Assembly (NCBI GenBank): GCA_050260015.1
Contig: JBLNBN010000044.1
Location: 1 to 49,100 of the forward strand
DNA: 49,100 nucleotides
Direction: 5' to 3'
DNA from: JBLNBN01 sp050260015
GTDB lineage: Bacteria; Bacteroidota; Ignavibacteria; Kapaibacteriales; UBA2268
Below, piece by piece: positions 9,003-16,830 of the stretch. The position numbers and the translations under genes were made by a program. Each line of letters opens with the position of its first letter. Position 1 is the first letter of the stretch. Under the pieces are notes generated by a model. The model did no database searches and was not told the DNA's origin. It saw only the letters and a list, made by a program, of their open reading frames with translations.

Positions 9003-10364
9003 TTGAACGACATATTGAAAAATAAGAAGATAGTCTTAGGGGTAACCGGCTCCATCGCGGCCTACAAAGCGCCGCTCGTCGTGCGCGAGCTAGTCAAACG
9101 CGGCGCGGAAGTAAAAGTAATTATGACGCCGCACTCGAAGTACTTCGTCGCTCCGGTCGCTCTGGCCAGCGTCAGCAGGAACGCCGTAGTCTCCGACATG
9201 TTCGACTTAGACGTCCAGCGCGGAGGCGCCTGGCATATAGAGCTCGCTCACTGGTGCGACGCTATGATGATAGCGCCGTGCTCGGCCTCCACTATGGGAA
9301 AGATCGTTTCCGGCATCTGCGACAACGCTCTCGTTTCCATAGCTACCGCGCTTCCGAGGGTGAAGCCTTTCGTCGTCGCCCCGGCGATGGATACGGATAT
9401 GTGGCTGCACCCCGCCACGCAAAGCAATGTCCAGAAGCTCCGGGAATTCGGGGCAACGATCATTCCGCCAGCAGAGGGCGAACTCGCCAGCGGACTTATC
9501 GGGCCGGGTAGGATGCCTGAACCTGTCGAGATTGCCGACGCTCTCGGGAACGTCCTGGCAGGCTTGCCCATAGCGGACGCGCCGAAGCCCTCCGCCTTCG
9601 AAGTTTCAAGCAAGCCGCTCGCGGAGGCGGTCTCCGAGGATAAATTTAAAGCGGAGCTGGAACTCGCTCAGCTGAAAAGAAATATTAAAGAAAGCCGCAG
9701 CCCGGGATATTCTCTTTCGGGTAAAAAAATATTGATAACCGCCGGCCCTACGTACGAGCCGATCGACAGCGTACGCTACATCGCCAACCACAGCTCGGGG
9801 AAAATGGGCTTCGCGCTGGCCGAGGAGGCCGCGCTCGAGGGCGCGAAGGTGACGCTCGTCGCGGGGCCCGTTGCGCTGCAGACCCCCGAAGGAGTCGAGC
9901 GGGTCGACGTAGTTACGGCCGAAGAGATGTACCGCGAATCGGTCGCGCGATTCCCCGAAACCGACATCGCGATACTCGCCGCGGCGGTAGCCGATTTTAC
10001 TCCTAAGAGCCCGGTAGAAGGCAAGATAAAGAAAAGCGAAGCCGGCTCCGGACTTACGCTGGAAATGACGGCGACGAAAGATATTTTAGCGAAGGTTTCG
10101 TCTCTTAAGACGGAAAAGCAAAAGGTAATCGGTTTCGCCCTGGAAGCTACAAACGAATTGGAGTACGGCCGCGCCAAGCTCGCCCAGAAAAAATGCGATA
10201 TGATCGTGATAAACTCCGCCATCGGGGAGCGCTCCGGCTTTGCCGGCGACGACAATACCATTACGATTATCGCCTCGAACGGGTTTGAGAACAGCTACCC
10301 CCCAATGCCGAAGCCAATGTGCGCGCAAGTTATTCTAAAACACATTACGGAATTATTGAGATGA
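9003..10364 (+). CDS. coaBC: Phosphopantothenoylcysteine decarboxylase / synthase (CoaBC)
   Basis: CoaBC (Dfp) joins cysteine to phosphopantothenate (CoaB half) and decarboxylates the product to phosphopantetheine (CoaC half) in CoA synthesis. The 453-residue protein starts at a TTG with AAGGA upstream. CoaC covers about 1-185: TGSIAAYK (15-22), catalytic His78 in WHIELAHW, and PAMDTDMW (128-135). CoaB covers about 230-450: LITAGPTYEPIDSVRYI, NHSSGKMG and AAVADFTPK. Two classical CoaC features differ: the Asn of PAMNxxMW is Asp130, and the ACGxxGxGRM cysteine is Ser163 in LASGLIGPGRM. I believe such forms recur in Bacteroidota, but this is from memory. It overlaps the next gene by ATGA. Confidence 0.96.
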   Translation: MNDILKNKKIVLGVTGSIAAYKAPLVVRELVKRGAEVKVIMTPHSKYFVAPVALASVSRNAVVSDMFDLDVQRGGAWHIELAHWCDAMMIAPCSASTMGKIVSGICDNALVSIATALPRVKPFVVAPAMDTDMWLHPATQSNVQKLREFGATIIPPAEGELASGLIGPGRMPEPVEIADALGNVLAGLPIADAPKPSAFEVSSKPLAEAVSEDKFKAELELAQLKRNIKESRSPGYSLSGKKILITAGPTYEPIDSVRYIANHSSGKMGFALAEEAALEGAKVTLVAGPVALQTPEGVERVDVVTAEEMYRESVARFPETDIAILAAAVADFTPKSPVEGKIKKSEAGSGLTLEMTATKDILAKVSSLKTEKQKVIGFALEATNELEYGRAKLAQKKCDMIVINSAIGERSGFAGDDNTITIIASNGFENSYPPMPKPMCAQVILKHITELLR

Positions 10365-10990
10365 AGCGCAATATCAATATAGCGTTAGCGTTAGCAGTAG
10401 CCCTGACCGCTATCATATTCGGCAAGGCAAATGCCGAACCGGATAAGATGGATGTCTACACGCAATTAATGGAGAAATTCTCCGACCTGAAAACCATATC
10501 GCTGGATTTCAATTCGCTGTCGAATCCTTCGCTGCGGGGCCAGCTCCGCGCTCGGAAGGGCGGCTCCTTTAACTTAAAGCTTCCCGGAAGAACTATAATA
10601 AGCGACGGCAAAACTATCTGGAACTACGTGCCGAGCAAGAAGCAGGCCACGGTTTCCACCGTCGAGGGCGCCCGCGAGGGAGGCTTCGAGGACGTGTTCT
10701 TTTCACTATTAAAGCGCTACCAGCCTGTTAGCTTAAAGAAGGAAGTTACCACGCGGTTCGGCGTAATGTACGCTTTAAAGCTTGAGCCAGGCGGCGAAGA
10801 GATAAAATCCGTCGACGCGCTCGTAATTAAGCTCGACGAAAAGAGCTTAAAGATAAAGCAGCTCGCGATAGAAAGAAACGACGCATGGGAGACATGGTTC
10901 ATATCCGATTATAAGCTGGATGAGAATTTCCCCGAATCAGAATTTAAATTTATTCCGCCTAAAGGAACTGAATTAATTGATTTGAGGTAA
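10361..10990 (+). CDS. lolA: LolA-like outer-membrane lipoprotein carrier protein
   Basis: This is probably the periplasmic chaperone that shuttles lipoproteins from the LolCDE exporter to the outer membrane. The 209-residue protein has a signal peptide (about 1-25, ending in GKANA) and a LolA-type half-barrel with LDFNSLSNPSLRGQLRARKG and IISDGKTIWNYVPSKKQ, the family's most recognisable segment. I start it at the ATG at 10361, which overlaps the coaBC stop codon (ATGA), rather than at an in-frame position inside coaBC, because the signal peptide then lies at the N-terminus. A LolC/E-type permease is at 21.7 kb. LolA families are divergent outside Proteobacteria, so the symbol is a family-level call. 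A terminator follows. Confidence 0.8.
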   Translation: MKRNINIALALAVALTAIIFGKANAEPDKMDVYTQLMEKFSDLKTISLDFNSLSNPSLRGQLRARKGGSFNLKLPGRTIISDGKTIWNYVPSKKQATVSTVEGAREGGFEDVFFSLLKRYQPVSLKKEVTTRFGVMYALKLEPGGEEIKSVDALVIKLDEKSLKIKQLAIERNDAWETWFISDYKLDENFPESEFKFIPPKGTELIDLR

Positions 10991-11027
10991 TTTTTCCCAA
11001 TTGGAGCCGCGCTTAATTTTTTACTTT

Positions 11028-11057
11028 AAAGGGGCTTTTCGAGTAAGCCCTTTTTTA
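11028..11057 (+). terminator. Rho-independent terminator after the coaBC-lolA pair
   Basis: A GGGCTT/AAGCCC stem (about 11032-11037 with 11045-11050) is flanked by an A-run and followed by TTTTTTATTTT. It lies about 40 nt past the lolA stop. Confidence 0.8.
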
Positions 11058-11080
11058 TTTTGAAAATACTTTGACGAAGG

Positions 11081-11112
11081 TTGCATATTTACACAAATTT
11101 TTCATAAATTTG
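11081..11112 (+). promoter_or_regulatory. Bacteroidota-type promoter of korAB
   Basis: TTG (11081-11083), a 21-nt spacer and TAAATTTG (11105-11112), a match to TAnnTTTG. It sits just after the lolA terminator and 45 nt before the korA start codon, so it should drive korA-korB. Confidence 0.6.
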
Positions 11113-11157
11113 GCTTTAGCATTTAATCACAAATAAATAAACAGAGTTTCTTAGGTA

Positions 11158-12999
11158 ATGGCACAAAACATAGTTTATTTGGACGAGGTTACCATACGCT
11201 TCGCCGGCGACTCCGGCGACGGTATGCAGATAACCGGAACCCAATTTTCGAACACTTCGGGCTCGATAGGCAACGACGTTAATACGTTCCCGGATTATCC
11301 CTCGGAAATCCGCGCCCCCGAAGGCACTCTTTACGGCGTTAGCGCTTATCAAATTCATTTTGGTTCGAAGCAGATCACTACGATGGGCGATAAGATCGAC
11401 TGTCTCGTTGCAATGAACGCTTCCTCGCTGAAAGTTAGTTTGCCGAACGTTCGCGAGGGTGGTATCATAATCGCAAATACGGCCGGTTTCGGCGCGAAGA
11501 ACCTCGCGCTCGCTAAATACGAATCAAACCCATTAGAAGACGACTCTCTCAGCAAATACAGAGTAATCAAACTAGACATAACGAAAGTCATTAGCGACGA
11601 GCTTGCCGACTTAAAGCTCTCGCCAAAAGCTGTGCATCGCACGAAGAATTTCTTCGCGCTCGGCGTAGCGTATTGGATTTACAGCCGCCCGATCGAACCT
11701 ACTATGAATTGGCTCGTCGATAAATTCGGCAAAAAGCCTGAAATACTCGCCGCAAATCAGCGCGCGCTAAAGGCCGGTTACGACTTCGCGGCCAGCCGCG
11801 AAGAGCTCAACGTTCAGTACGTCGTCCGCCCCGCCAAGCTGGAAAAAGGTTTTTATCGCAACATAACGGGCAACAACGCGGTGGCGCTCGGCCTGGTAGC
11901 CGCTTCGCAAAAATGCGGCCTGCCGCTCTTCTTAGGTTCGTACCCTATCACGCCGGCTACGGAAATTCTTCATCACCTCTCGGGCTACAAGCGCTACGGC
12001 GTTAAGCACCTGCAGGCTGAGGACGAGATTGCGGGCGTTTGCTCCGCTATCGGCGCGAGCTACGGCGGTTACCTCTCCGTTACGACTACGAGCGGCCCCG
12101 GCCTCTCGCTTAAAGTTGAAGCGATGGGATTAGCCGTTATTCTGGAATTGCCTTTGATTATCGTCGACGTACAACGCGCCGGCCCCTCGACCGGTCTGCC
12201 GACGAAGCCCGAGCAATCGGACCTCTTTATCGCGGTTTACGGCCGCCACGGCGAAGCGCCTATGCCCGTCATCTGCGCCCGCAGCGCAAGCCATTGCTTC
12301 GATATGACTATCGAAGCCGCACGCATCGCGCTGAAGTATATGACCCCGGTTATTCTTTTAACCGACGGCTACCTCGCGCAGGGCTCCGAACCCTGGAAAA
12401 TACCGACGCTCGAGGAATTGCCGGAAATGAAAGTTAATTTCGCGACCGATCCTGCCACGTTTAAGTCCTACAAGCGCGATCCCGAAACGCTCGCAAGGAT
12501 GTGGGCTATACCCGGCACGCCCGAGCTTGAGCACCGCATTGGCGGCCTCGAGAAAGAAGACGGTTCCGGCGCAGTAAGCATGGACCCCGCGAATCACCAA
12601 AAGATGGTCGAATTACGCGCGGCCAAGATAGCCGGCATTGCTAACGATATCCCGCTTGCTGAAATCGAAGGCGAACAGGAAGGCGATTTACTCGTTATCG
12701 GCTGGGGCTCCAGCTACGGCGCGATCAAAACCGCTTTCGACGTATTAAAAGCGGAAGGCAAGAAATTCGGCTATACGCACTTGAACTATATCAATCCCCT
12801 GCCCCGCAATATTGGCGAGATTATCTCCAAATTCAAGCGCGTGCTCGTGCCCGAGCTCAATATGGGTCAGTTAGCTACCCTACTGAGATCGACGTTCCTT
12901 ATCAATCCTATTCAATTAAATAAAGTGCAGGGTTCGCCCTTTAAAGCCGCGGAAATCGAAGCTAAGATCCGAGAATTACTTTCCGAGGAGAGCAAATAA
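11158..12999 (+). CDS. korA: 2-oxoacid:ferredoxin oxidoreductase, fused gamma-alpha subunit
   Basis: With the next gene this forms a heterodimeric 2-oxoacid:ferredoxin oxidoreductase, most likely for 2-oxoglutarate, which interconverts 2-oxoglutarate and succinyl-CoA with ferredoxin as electron carrier. The 613 residues carry an N-terminal gamma domain (about 1-190; FAGDSGDGMQITG, FPDYPSEIRAPEGT) and an alpha (pyrimidine-binding) domain from about 215 on (GSYPITPATEILHHLS, QAEDEIAG, TTTSGPGLSLK, VDVQRAGPSTGLPTKPEQSD). The gamma-alpha fusion is typical of the KorAB class. korB starts on the TAATG overlap. Substrate preference between 2-oxoglutarate and other 2-oxoacids is inferred from family resemblance; a separate PFOR at 18-21.6 kb covers pyruvate. 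Confidence 0.93.
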   Translation: MAQNIVYLDEVTIRFAGDSGDGMQITGTQFSNTSGSIGNDVNTFPDYPSEIRAPEGTLYGVSAYQIHFGSKQITTMGDKIDCLVAMNASSLKVSLPNVREGGIIIANTAGFGAKNLALAKYESNPLEDDSLSKYRVIKLDITKVISDELADLKLSPKAVHRTKNFFALGVAYWIYSRPIEPTMNWLVDKFGKKPEILAANQRALKAGYDFAASREELNVQYVVRPAKLEKGFYRNITGNNAVALGLVAASQKCGLPLFLGSYPITPATEILHHLSGYKRYGVKHLQAEDEIAGVCSAIGASYGGYLSVTTTSGPGLSLKVEAMGLAVILELPLIIVDVQRAGPSTGLPTKPEQSDLFIAVYGRHGEAPMPVICARSASHCFDMTIEAARIALKYMTPVILLTDGYLAQGSEPWKIPTLEELPEMKVNFATDPATFKSYKRDPETLARMWAIPGTPELEHRIGGLEKEDGSGAVSMDPANHQKMVELRAAKIAGIANDIPLAEIEGEQEGDLLVIGWGSSYGAIKTAFDVLKAEGKKFGYTHLNYINPLPRNIGEIISKFKRVLVPELNMGQLATLLRSTFLINPIQLNKVQGSPFKAAEIEAKIRELLSEESK

Positions 13000-14048
13000 T
13001 GAACAGCATCATCAAAGAAATCATAAATAAAAAATCCAACGGTTCCGTAGAGTATACGCCGAAGGACTTCAAAGCCCCCATTGACGTGCGCTGGTGCGCC
13101 GGCTGCGGCGGCTACTCGATACTCGCGCAGGTTCAACGCATTATGCCCGGCCTAGGCATTCCTAAAGAGAAAATAACCTTCGTCTCCGGTATCGGCTGCT
13201 CGAGCCGTTTCCCGTATTATATGAACATATACGGCTTCCACTCGATACACGGCCGCGCGCTCGCTATCGCTTCAGGGCTTAAGATCGCGCGCCCCGACCT
13301 CTCGCTTTGGGTCGTCACGGGCGACGGCGACTGCATGAGCATCGGCGGAAATCACTTTATTCACGCTTGCAGGCGCAACGTCGATCTGAACGTGCTTATG
13401 TTCAACAACGAGATCTACAGCTTGACGAAAGGCCAATACTCGCCGACCTCGAAGCAGGGACAGAAGACGAAGAGCTCGCCGCTCGGCGCGCTCGACGATC
13501 CGTTCAATCCCGCCGCGCTCGCGCTCGGCAGCGGAGCCACGTTCGTAGCCCGCGGAATGGACAACGACACCAAGGAGCTTCAGTATCTCTTCGAACGTGC
13601 GGCGGCGCATAAAGGCCTGTCCTTCGTTGAAATTTATACGAATTGCGTTATATTCAACGACGCCGCGTTCGACGCGTTCGGCTCGAAAGAAAACCGCAAG
13701 GAAAAAACCGTTAAGCTCGAGAATGGCAAGCCCCTCATCTTCGGCGAAAACAACGATAAGGGCATTAAGCTCGACGGGTTCAAACCCGTAGTCGTTTCGC
13801 TCGCCGACGGCAAATGGAGCGCCGACGACCTCCTCGTTCACGACGAGACGGATTCCACGCTCGCGTTCATCATCGCGAACATGACCTATAATCCCGAAGT
13901 GCCCCGTCCCATGGGCGTTATGCAAGCCATAACGAACAAGACGTACGACGAAAAAGTCGAAGCGCAGATCGAATTCGAAAGTTCTAAGTATGAAAAGAAC
14001 GACGTTTTCGAGCTGATGAAGGGCGAAGATTTCTGGGAAATCGCATAG
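12999..14048 (+). CDS. korB: 2-oxoacid:ferredoxin oxidoreductase, beta subunit
   Basis: This is the TPP-binding beta subunit of the KorAB enzyme. The 349 residues show the cysteines that hold the single [4Fe-4S] cluster (RWCAGCGGY near residue 30 and GIGCSSRFP near 66) and the TPP/Mg motif GDGDCMSIGGNHFIHACRR, followed by NNEIYSLTKGQYSPTS, which is characteristic of OFOR beta chains. No extra ferredoxin domain is present, so an external ferredoxin must be used; none is encoded in the window. The start codon overlaps the korA stop by one base, indicating coupled translation of the two subunits. A strong terminator follows at 14070. Confidence 0.94.
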   Translation: MNSIIKEIINKKSNGSVEYTPKDFKAPIDVRWCAGCGGYSILAQVQRIMPGLGIPKEKITFVSGIGCSSRFPYYMNIYGFHSIHGRALAIASGLKIARPDLSLWVVTGDGDCMSIGGNHFIHACRRNVDLNVLMFNNEIYSLTKGQYSPTSKQGQKTKSSPLGALDDPFNPAALALGSGATFVARGMDNDTKELQYLFERAAAHKGLSFVEIYTNCVIFNDAAFDAFGSKENRKEKTVKLENGKPLIFGENNDKGIKLDGFKPVVVSLADGKWSADDLLVHDETDSTLAFIIANMTYNPEVPRPMGVMQAITNKTYDEKVEAQIEFESSKYEKNDVFELMKGEDFWEIA

Positions 14049-14069
14049 ATTCTCACTGATTTTTAAAGG

Positions 14070-14099
14070 AAAGCCGCTTTACGAGCGGCTTTTTTTTTT
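14070..14099 (+). terminator. Rho-independent terminator after korAB
   Basis: An AAAGCCGC stem (14070-14077) pairs with GCGGCTTT (14085-14092) across a 7-nt loop and is followed by a run of Ts. Confidence 0.9.
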
Positions 14100-14166
14100 A
14101 ATTTTGATTAACAAGACAATACGATTTTACAGGAAGTTATAATTAAATTTCAAAGGATAGTAAAAG

Positions 14167-14937
14167 ATGCTTTTTAAAGGAAAGACCGCTTTGATAACTG
14201 GCGCCACAGCCGGCATCGGCGAAGCTTGCGCCGATAAATTCGCCTCCGAGGGCGCGAACTTAATTCTCCTGGCCCGCCGCGAGGAACGCTTGAACGATCT
14301 ATCGAAAACTCTAAGCGACAAATATGGGATTAAAGTTAAGACACAAAAGTGCGACGTGCGCAACTTCGACGAAGTAAAAAACGCGATAGAAGCGGCGACC
14401 GAAGACGGAACGCCTATCGACTTCTTAATAAACAACGCCGGGCTCGCCCGCGGCCTCTCCAAAATACACGAGGGAGACCTGGACGACTGGAACGAAATGC
14501 TGGACACGAACGTGAAGGGCCTGCTGCACGTTTCGCGCGTGGCGCTGCCGAAGATGGTCGCCCGCAACGAGGGCACGGTGGTAAACATCGCCTCCATCGC
14601 CGGCTGGGAAGTCTACCCGAACGGCAACGTCTATTGCGCGTCGAAGTCCGCCGCCCGCGCCATCTCCAAATCCATGAACATAGACCTGAACGGCACGAAT
14701 ATCCGTACGTGCTGCATCGATCCCGGGCTCGTCGAGACTGAATTCTCGCTCGTCCGCTTCCATGGCGACGAGGACCGCGCCGGCGGCACATACAAAGGAA
14801 TTAAAGCGCTCGAGGGCAGGGACATAGCCGAGATCGCCTCGTTCGTTTGCGCAGCCCCGCCGCACGTAATGATCCAGGACGTGCTCGTAACGCCAACGTG
14901 CCAGGCCTCCACGACGATGGTGCACAGGGGCATTTAA
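14167..14937 (+). CDS. Short-chain dehydrogenase/reductase, YdfG-like
   Basis: This is a classical SDR of 256 residues that should oxidise or reduce an alcohol/carbonyl with NAD(P). The Rossmann motif TGATAGIG (11-18), NNAG (89-92), and the catalytic Ser143, Tyr156 and Lys160 (YCASK) are all present. The ending PPHVMIQDVLVTPTCQAST resembles the YdfG/3-hydroxy acid dehydrogenase subgroup, which acts on serine, 3-hydroxypropionate or related compounds; the true substrate is unknown. AAGGAT lies upstream of the start. It follows the korAB terminator. The last two codons and the stop lie inside the left copy of a 20-bp inverted repeat (14931-14950). Confidence 0.92.
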   Translation: MLFKGKTALITGATAGIGEACADKFASEGANLILLARREERLNDLSKTLSDKYGIKVKTQKCDVRNFDEVKNAIEAATEDGTPIDFLINNAGLARGLSKIHEGDLDDWNEMLDTNVKGLLHVSRVALPKMVARNEGTVVNIASIAGWEVYPNGNVYCASKSAARAISKSMNIDLNGTNIRTCCIDPGLVETEFSLVRFHGDEDRAGGTYKGIKALEGRDIAEIASFVCAAPPHVMIQDVLVTPTCQASTTMVHRGI

Positions 14938-14965
14938 CATTTATCATTGACCATTTATCAGACAC
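14931..14965 (+). repeat. Degenerate heptamer tract, left copy of a 20-bp inverted repeat
   Basis: Five 7-base units follow each other: CATTTAA, CATTTAT, CATTGAC, CATTTAT, CAGACAC. The first 20 bases (14931-14950) are an exact reverse complement of 16831-16850. The tract begins within the SDR gene and runs into the intergenic region. Confidence 0.8.
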
Positions 14966-14968
14966 GAT

Positions 14969-15004
14969 GCAGGCGTCGTTCCTGAAATGTCGCGGTAAGC
15001 GCTT
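14969..15004 (+). repeat. Imperfect direct repeat, copy 1
   Basis: Starts with GCAGGC and ends in the 21-mer 14984-15004 (GAAATGTCGCGGTAAGCGCT plus T). It aligns without gaps to 15159-15194, with two mismatches in the last 21 bases. Confidence 0.7.
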
Positions 15005-15060
15005 GGAAACGGAAGGCTTGGTCCTCGCCCCTTTGGGGAGAGTTAGAGAGGTGGTCGGGA

Positions 15061-15091
15061 CAATTAACAAATAACAATGATCAATTAACAG
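15061..15091 (+). repeat. Degenerate heptamer tract
   Basis: Four 7-base units: CAATTAA, CAAATAA, CAATGAT, CAATTAA, then CAG. It is similar in period and composition to the tract at 14931. Confidence 0.65.
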
Positions 15092-15158
15092 GCGCTTTGC
15101 AAACGTAGGGGCGGAACAAGGTGTCCGCCCTTCTTCATTTATTATTAATCATCGATAA

Positions 15159-15194
15159 GCAGGCATATATTTCGAAATGACGCGGCAAGCGCTT
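15159..15194 (+). repeat. Imperfect direct repeat, copy 2
   Basis: Second copy of the element at 14969-15004, exactly 190 bases downstream. It contains TTCGAAATGAC, a word also found at 16758-16768. Confidence 0.7.
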
Positions 15195-15263
15195 CTTAAA
15201 GTCATTCCGGGCGCCAGACCCGGAATCCACTCCCCTGCCGCGCAACGGTTAAACGTTATCAGC

Positions 15264-16373
15264 CTAAGCGGACCCCGGGTTAAGACTTTCTTTGAGCAAA
15301 GAGGAGGCCTCCTTCACGCTCTCGCGTACGCATTCGTGGCATGTTTCAATAATATCAGGGAAATTCCTCATAAATATCTTGTCCTTTCCCATCGCGTTAT
15401 ATCTATCCCCAATTTCCCAGATATCTTCCCAGGTAGTCCAACCAATCCGGTCGGCTACTGCATTCCAATCAGTAATATCCTTTCTGTGGATTAAGTCTGC
15501 ATTGATGTTTAACGGATTATACTTATACTCCCTCATTTTGTAGCCATATAGCCTGCTCCCGGGATTCTCTTTAAATACGCGGGGAGTTAGCAGCAAGAAG
15601 AGAGAATTATCTTTATCAATCTTCTTTGATAAAGATTTTCTTTCTTCGGGTTTCGTAGATTTTTTAACGGTGTGATCCTCCGAACCTGGACTATCCGTAA
15701 GCATGACGTCTAGATTCCTGGCGATTTGGTTTCTCATAACATCATATGTAATTGAAGGCGAAATATCCGACAAAACCTTTGCCTCGATAAAGATACAAAA
15801 GGGCTTATCCAATTTTGTATTAATGATTAAAGCGTCGACCTGCGTCGAGCCTTCAAAAGCGCTTGTTCGAGTATGCAAGCAACCAGGCTTGAGTTGCTGC
15901 ATCATATAAGGAATTAGTATTCTATTCCTCGAAGCCGTAATCAGGAAGTCCCTGTATTGTTTCGGGGCAGGCACGACGGCCTCAAGGATAAGCTGAAGAT
16001 CTTCTCGTTTGCCTAATAATTCGTCCCAGGTCGTGTCGCTTTTAAAGGGCGGCAATTCGCCGAAATTCTTAATTAGTAGTTTTTTGAGAATATCGACGCA
16101 ATGATCCGATTCAAATAGACTGATAAAAGTCGATGCCGTCCAGTAGGTTTCGTCTTTTTCGAGCTGGCGTAGCTCTGCTATTTCTTTTGTTGGAGGAACA
16201 CCTTTATAGTTCGTTAACCTTTTATCTATTGCATCACATGCGGACTTATCGTCATGATACGTGGGAAGTATTTTATACGCTTGAGATTTCAGGCGTGATT
16301 CTAAATAAGTCGATGTTTGAGAAGGACATGGCTTGCGATTGTCCTTTGTCTCAGTTGATCGTGCGCAACTCAT
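15264..16373 (-). CDS. Uncharacterised protein with a PD-(D/E)XK nuclease-like core
   Basis: I do not recognise a named family for this 369-residue protein. Its middle carries a pattern typical of PD-(D/E)XK nucleases: Glu174 in AFEGS, Asp180 in TQVDALI, a beta strand with Glu197 and Lys199 in FIEAKVL, then a helix with Arg214 and Gln216 (MRNQIARNL). The N-terminal 150 residues and the C-terminal part (GWTTWEDIWEIGDRY) look helical. It is alone: no methyltransferase or other restriction partner lies next to it. It is surrounded by repeat-rich DNA and by a 20-bp inverted repeat. A TATATTTG box lies at 16417-16424, 44 nt upstream; no Shine-Dalgarno motif is seen. A restriction-like or mobile-element role is inference. 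Confidence 0.75.
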   Translation of the reverse strand: MSCARSTETKDNRKPCPSQTSTYLESRLKSQAYKILPTYHDDKSACDAIDKRLTNYKGVPPTKEIAELRQLEKDETYWTASTFISLFESDHCVDILKKLLIKNFGELPPFKSDTTWDELLGKREDLQLILEAVVPAPKQYRDFLITASRNRILIPYMMQQLKPGCLHTRTSAFEGSTQVDALIINTKLDKPFCIFIEAKVLSDISPSITYDVMRNQIARNLDVMLTDSPGSEDHTVKKSTKPEERKSLSKKIDKDNSLFLLLTPRVFKENPGSRLYGYKMREYKYNPLNINADLIHRKDITDWNAVADRIGWTTWEDIWEIGDRYNAMGKDKIFMRNFPDIIETCHECVRESVKEASSLLKESLNPGSA

Positions 16374-16416
16374 TTGAATAGTATTAAATGTATAAAAATA
16401 TTATTCCATTTATAAG

Positions 16417-16424
16417 CAAATATA
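16417..16424 (-). promoter_or_regulatory. Possible -7 box of the PD-(D/E)XK gene
   Basis: Minus strand TATATTTG, 44 nt before the start codon. No -33 TTG at the expected place. Confidence 0.35.
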
Positions 16425-16633
16425 GCGAATAAATGCGAATTTATAGGATAATATTTCGAATTATATAATTAAATTTAATCATGCCCCCCTTTCCGCCCGC
16501 TCCGCCGTGGAAAGGAGGCGGAGGCAGTGCCCGGCCCATCGCCTTCCAAAGCTGTAATCTCTCCGGGGTTAAGAAACGCTTTGCCGGTAATATATTAATT
16601 TACCAATAACAATTATTCTGACACACCCTCTAA

Positions 16634-16651
16634 CTCCCTCTCGAGAGGGAG
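16634..16651. repeat. Perfect 18-bp palindrome
   Basis: CTCCCTCTCGAGAGGGAG is its own reverse complement. It lies in the repeat-rich region and is not followed by a T-run. Confidence 0.7.
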
Positions 16652-16699
16652 AACCAAGCCTTCTGTTCTCATGCGCAAGCGCGTTATTTTCAGTTAGTC

Positions 16700-16745
16700 A
16701 ATCATGTATTAATCAGTTTAATCAAAGGTTCAGACAATATGGATT
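16700..16745 (+). repeat. AATC-periodic tract with GTTCAGAC module, copy 1
   Basis: AATC occurs at 16700, 16711 and 16720, followed by GTTCAGACAATATGGATT (16728-16745). A longer version of the same module is at 32267-32328. Confidence 0.6.
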
Positions 16746-16830
16746 TCTCGCTTCGCTTCGAAATGACAGGTCGTTTCATTCCAGGCGTTTGTACGTTATT
16801 ATCAAGAGATGCAGCCCGCGACGCGATTAA

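Larger units (their letters stand above)
14938..15263. other. Repeat-rich intergenic region left of the PD-(D/E)XK gene
   Basis: No gene is seen. The stretch holds two heptamer tracts (14931-14965, 15061-15091), an imperfect direct repeat pair (14969-15004 and 15159-15194), an inverted repeat formed by AGGGGCGGAAC and GTGTCCGCCCTT near 15107-15132, and a CCGG-centred inverted repeat (CATTCCGGGC / ACCCGGAATC near 15204-15230). Confidence 0.6.

Noticed and set aside
15203..15231. Terminator for the PD-(D/E)XK gene at the CCGG inverted repeat
   Set aside because: The stem is plausible, but no T-run follows on the minus strand, and the same type of CATTCCGG word occurs as part of repeat elements.
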